Below, in pieces: positions 33,437 through 34,338 of a stretch of DNA of 34,338 nt (its first letter is position 1; the number at the start of each line of letters is the position of its first letter). The notes under the pieces were generated by a model, which saw nothing but the letters and a program-made list of their open reading frames with translations, did no database searches and was not told where the DNA came from. Position numbers and translations under genes: made by a program. This DNA comes from Bacillota bacterium (GTDB taxonomy: Bacteria; Bacillota; Clostridia; Acetivibrionales; DSM-1351), in the NCBI GenBank assembly GCA_023398105.1, contig JAEWST010000077.1, positions 1 to 34,338 of the forward strand, in the 5' to 3' direction.

Positions 33437-33982
33437 TTAAAATGTGAAAGAAGATTTTCGTATATTGAAATAATCTCGGAATGTTAAAAAGCTTTCTTCC
33501 CATTTTTCATAAACTATTTCGTTTATTTCATCATCACACATATATCTATAATCTATATATTTTTTATTTGAGGGCTTATTTAAATAAGCTAGTGCTGAAA
33601 CAACATCTGGCGGAGCACCGTTATTCAGTTCACTAATCTGCCTAAATGCTGCCACTATATTATGTTCAGGGTTAGTAACAACCTTATTAGCCCATAAATC
33701 ACTTTCAGTAATACTTGTAAGACTATCTATTCTATTAACTGCTGTTTGGTTATACCAACAGCAAAACTTAAAGCTCCCGTCTGAAATTTTCTTCGGACTT
33801 CTCTTAATTATACCATATTTCCTAATAATTATGCTCTTTAAAAGACATTCTATGTATATACCTCCAAGGTGAATAGCCATAACTTTTCTGTTACCTCTTC
33901 TAACAATTGCATAGTCCTTTCTTCGACTATGCTGAGCTTTGCTGAAGTCTTCAGAAATATCTAATAAATTTATACTTGACAT
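33437..33982 (-). CDS. HEPN-like small protein paired with the KGGVGR ATPase
   Basis: 181 residues, not confidently assignable. The helix KVMAIHLGGIYIECLLKSII (about 33-52) and the later NPEHNIVAAFRQI, VVSALAYLN, YIDYRY and a final amphipathic helix fit the four-helix HEPN fold of substrate-binding partners. The RNase HEPN motif R-x4-6-H is not seen at the usual place, so it is probably non-catalytic. It is the first gene of the cassette and ends 16 bases before the ATPase, so co-translation is likely. ATG 33982 has GGAGG 12 bases upstream, a long spacing. Fold assignment is inference. Confidence 0.6.
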   Translation of the reverse strand: MSSINLLDISEDFSKAQHSRRKDYAIVRRGNRKVMAIHLGGIYIECLLKSIIIRKYGIIKRSPKKISDGSFKFCCWYNQTAVNRIDSLTSITESDLWANKVVTNPEHNIVAAFRQISELNNGAPPDVVSALAYLNKPSNKKYIDYRYMCDDEINEIVYEKWEESFLTFRDYFNIRKSSFTF

Positions 33983-34288
33983 GAAGATTCTCTGCCTCCG
34001 AATTAGAAATTTATTGTCAACAGTATAACATATTTTACTAAATAATTGTTATATATTAAGCAATAAAAGGTAAAAATATATTTTTATGTAATATGGTAGT
34101 TTTGTAAGTTTATATTTCAATATCTCCGCTATTTAGCTACTTTTTATTTAGAAGCATATTCTATAAATTTCAATAAGTTAATTATTCAACTTTCCCAGTT
34201 AAAAATCATAGGTGTTAAAATTATCAATGGAAAGTTGGATTAGAAATAATTGCATGAATTAGTTAGTGTATCGAAGTATTTTTGCCGA

Positions 34289-34311
34289 AAAACCGACACG
34301 ATGTCGGTTTT
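34289..34311 (-). terminator. Strong terminator at the right edge
   Basis: AAAACCGACA (34289-34298) and TGTCGGTTTT (34302-34311) form a perfect 10-bp stem with loop CGA. On the minus strand it is followed by TTCGGC, on the plus strand by the 31-bp repeat. It probably ends a minus-strand gene that lies beyond the window and insulates the cassette. Confidence 0.8.
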
Positions 34312-34338
34312 AGCACACTATGAACCATGGATGGTGAA
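34308..34338. repeat. 31-bp repeat, copy 2 (truncated by window edge)
   Basis: 30 of 31 bases are the same as in copy 1 (28699-28729), in the same orientation, starting in the last T-run of the terminator stem. The repeat may continue past the window. A third copy was not found in this window. Confidence 0.8.

Larger units (their letters stand above)
33983..34338. other. Gene-free right edge with inverted repeat
   Basis: No gene is seen. CAACTTTCC (34187-34195) and GGAAAGTTG (34229-34237) are perfect 9-bp inverted arms around 33 bases. TATACT near 34020 could be a weak -10 box for the cassette, but no good -35 precedes it. A terminator and repeat copy 2 close the window. Confidence 0.45.

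Noticed and set aside
34003..34008. TTGACA on the minus strand just before the HEPN-like gene
   Set aside because: No -10 box lies 16-18 bases downstream; the position would also put the start of transcription inside the ribosome site region.
1..34338. tRNA, rRNA or insertion-sequence genes
   Set aside because: No cloverleaf with a TTCRANY loop, no rRNA signature and no transposase motif was found by eye.

Overview
The window looks like the chromosome of a low-GC, spore-forming member of the Clostridia. The evidence is an AT-rich sequence, a spoVS gene, a FapR-controlled fatty-acid operon, strong AGGAGG-type ribosome sites with many GTG and TTG starts, and indolepyruvate:ferredoxin oxidoreductase genes. 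A Ruminiclostridium or Clostridium cluster III relative is plausible, but this is inference. All genes except one (the LytR-CpsA-Psr gene at 25.2-26.4 kb) lie on the minus strand, so transcription runs from high to low coordinates.

Layout, read with the minus strand. (a) 34.3-28.7 kb: a two-gene cassette of a HEPN-like protein and a large KGGVGR-variant P-loop ATPase, followed by a terminator and a UvrD-type helicase. A near-identical 31-bp direct repeat lies on each side of this block. (b) 28.6-26.7 kb: yqeG, aroE and comFB. (c) 26.4-25.25 kb, plus strand: an LCP cell-wall ligase with a strong terminator. (d) 25.0-17.6 kb: a hypothetical gene, then an aryl/acyl-acid metabolism operon (acyl-CoA ligase, iorA, iorB, paaK-type ligase, double-ACT protein) with a good sigma-A promoter and a terminator. 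(e) 17.0-12.6 kb: cinA, murJ and recA, with a clear LexA/SOS-controlled recA promoter. (f) 12.3-9.2 kb: recX, rimO and pgsA. (g) 8.9-2.5 kb: fapR-plsX-fabH-fabD-fabG-acpP, a terminator, then fabF with its own leader and terminator. (h) 2.3-0.15 kb: rnc, an Elp3-like radical SAM gene that appears to lack any ATG/GTG/TTG start, and spoVS. The first 120 bases hold nested stem-loops that look like part of a structured RNA.

The genes form three functional groups. The first makes membrane lipid and cell wall: FapR senses malonyl-CoA in characterised relatives and represses its own operon, PlsX and PgsA feed phospholipid synthesis, and MurJ and the LCP protein act in wall assembly. The second is recombination and repair (RecA, RecX, UvrD-like). 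The third is ferredoxin-linked conversion of aromatic 2-oxoacids through aryl-CoA (IorAB plus PaaK-type ligase).

The least explained items are: (1) a roughly 70-bp leader module in three copies that ends exactly at the start codons of fabF, the paaK-type gene and iorB and carries their ribosome sites; (2) the KGGVGR ATPase/HEPN-like cassette and its flanking repeats; (3) the apparent AUU or AUA start of the radical SAM gene; and (4) the structured left edge.
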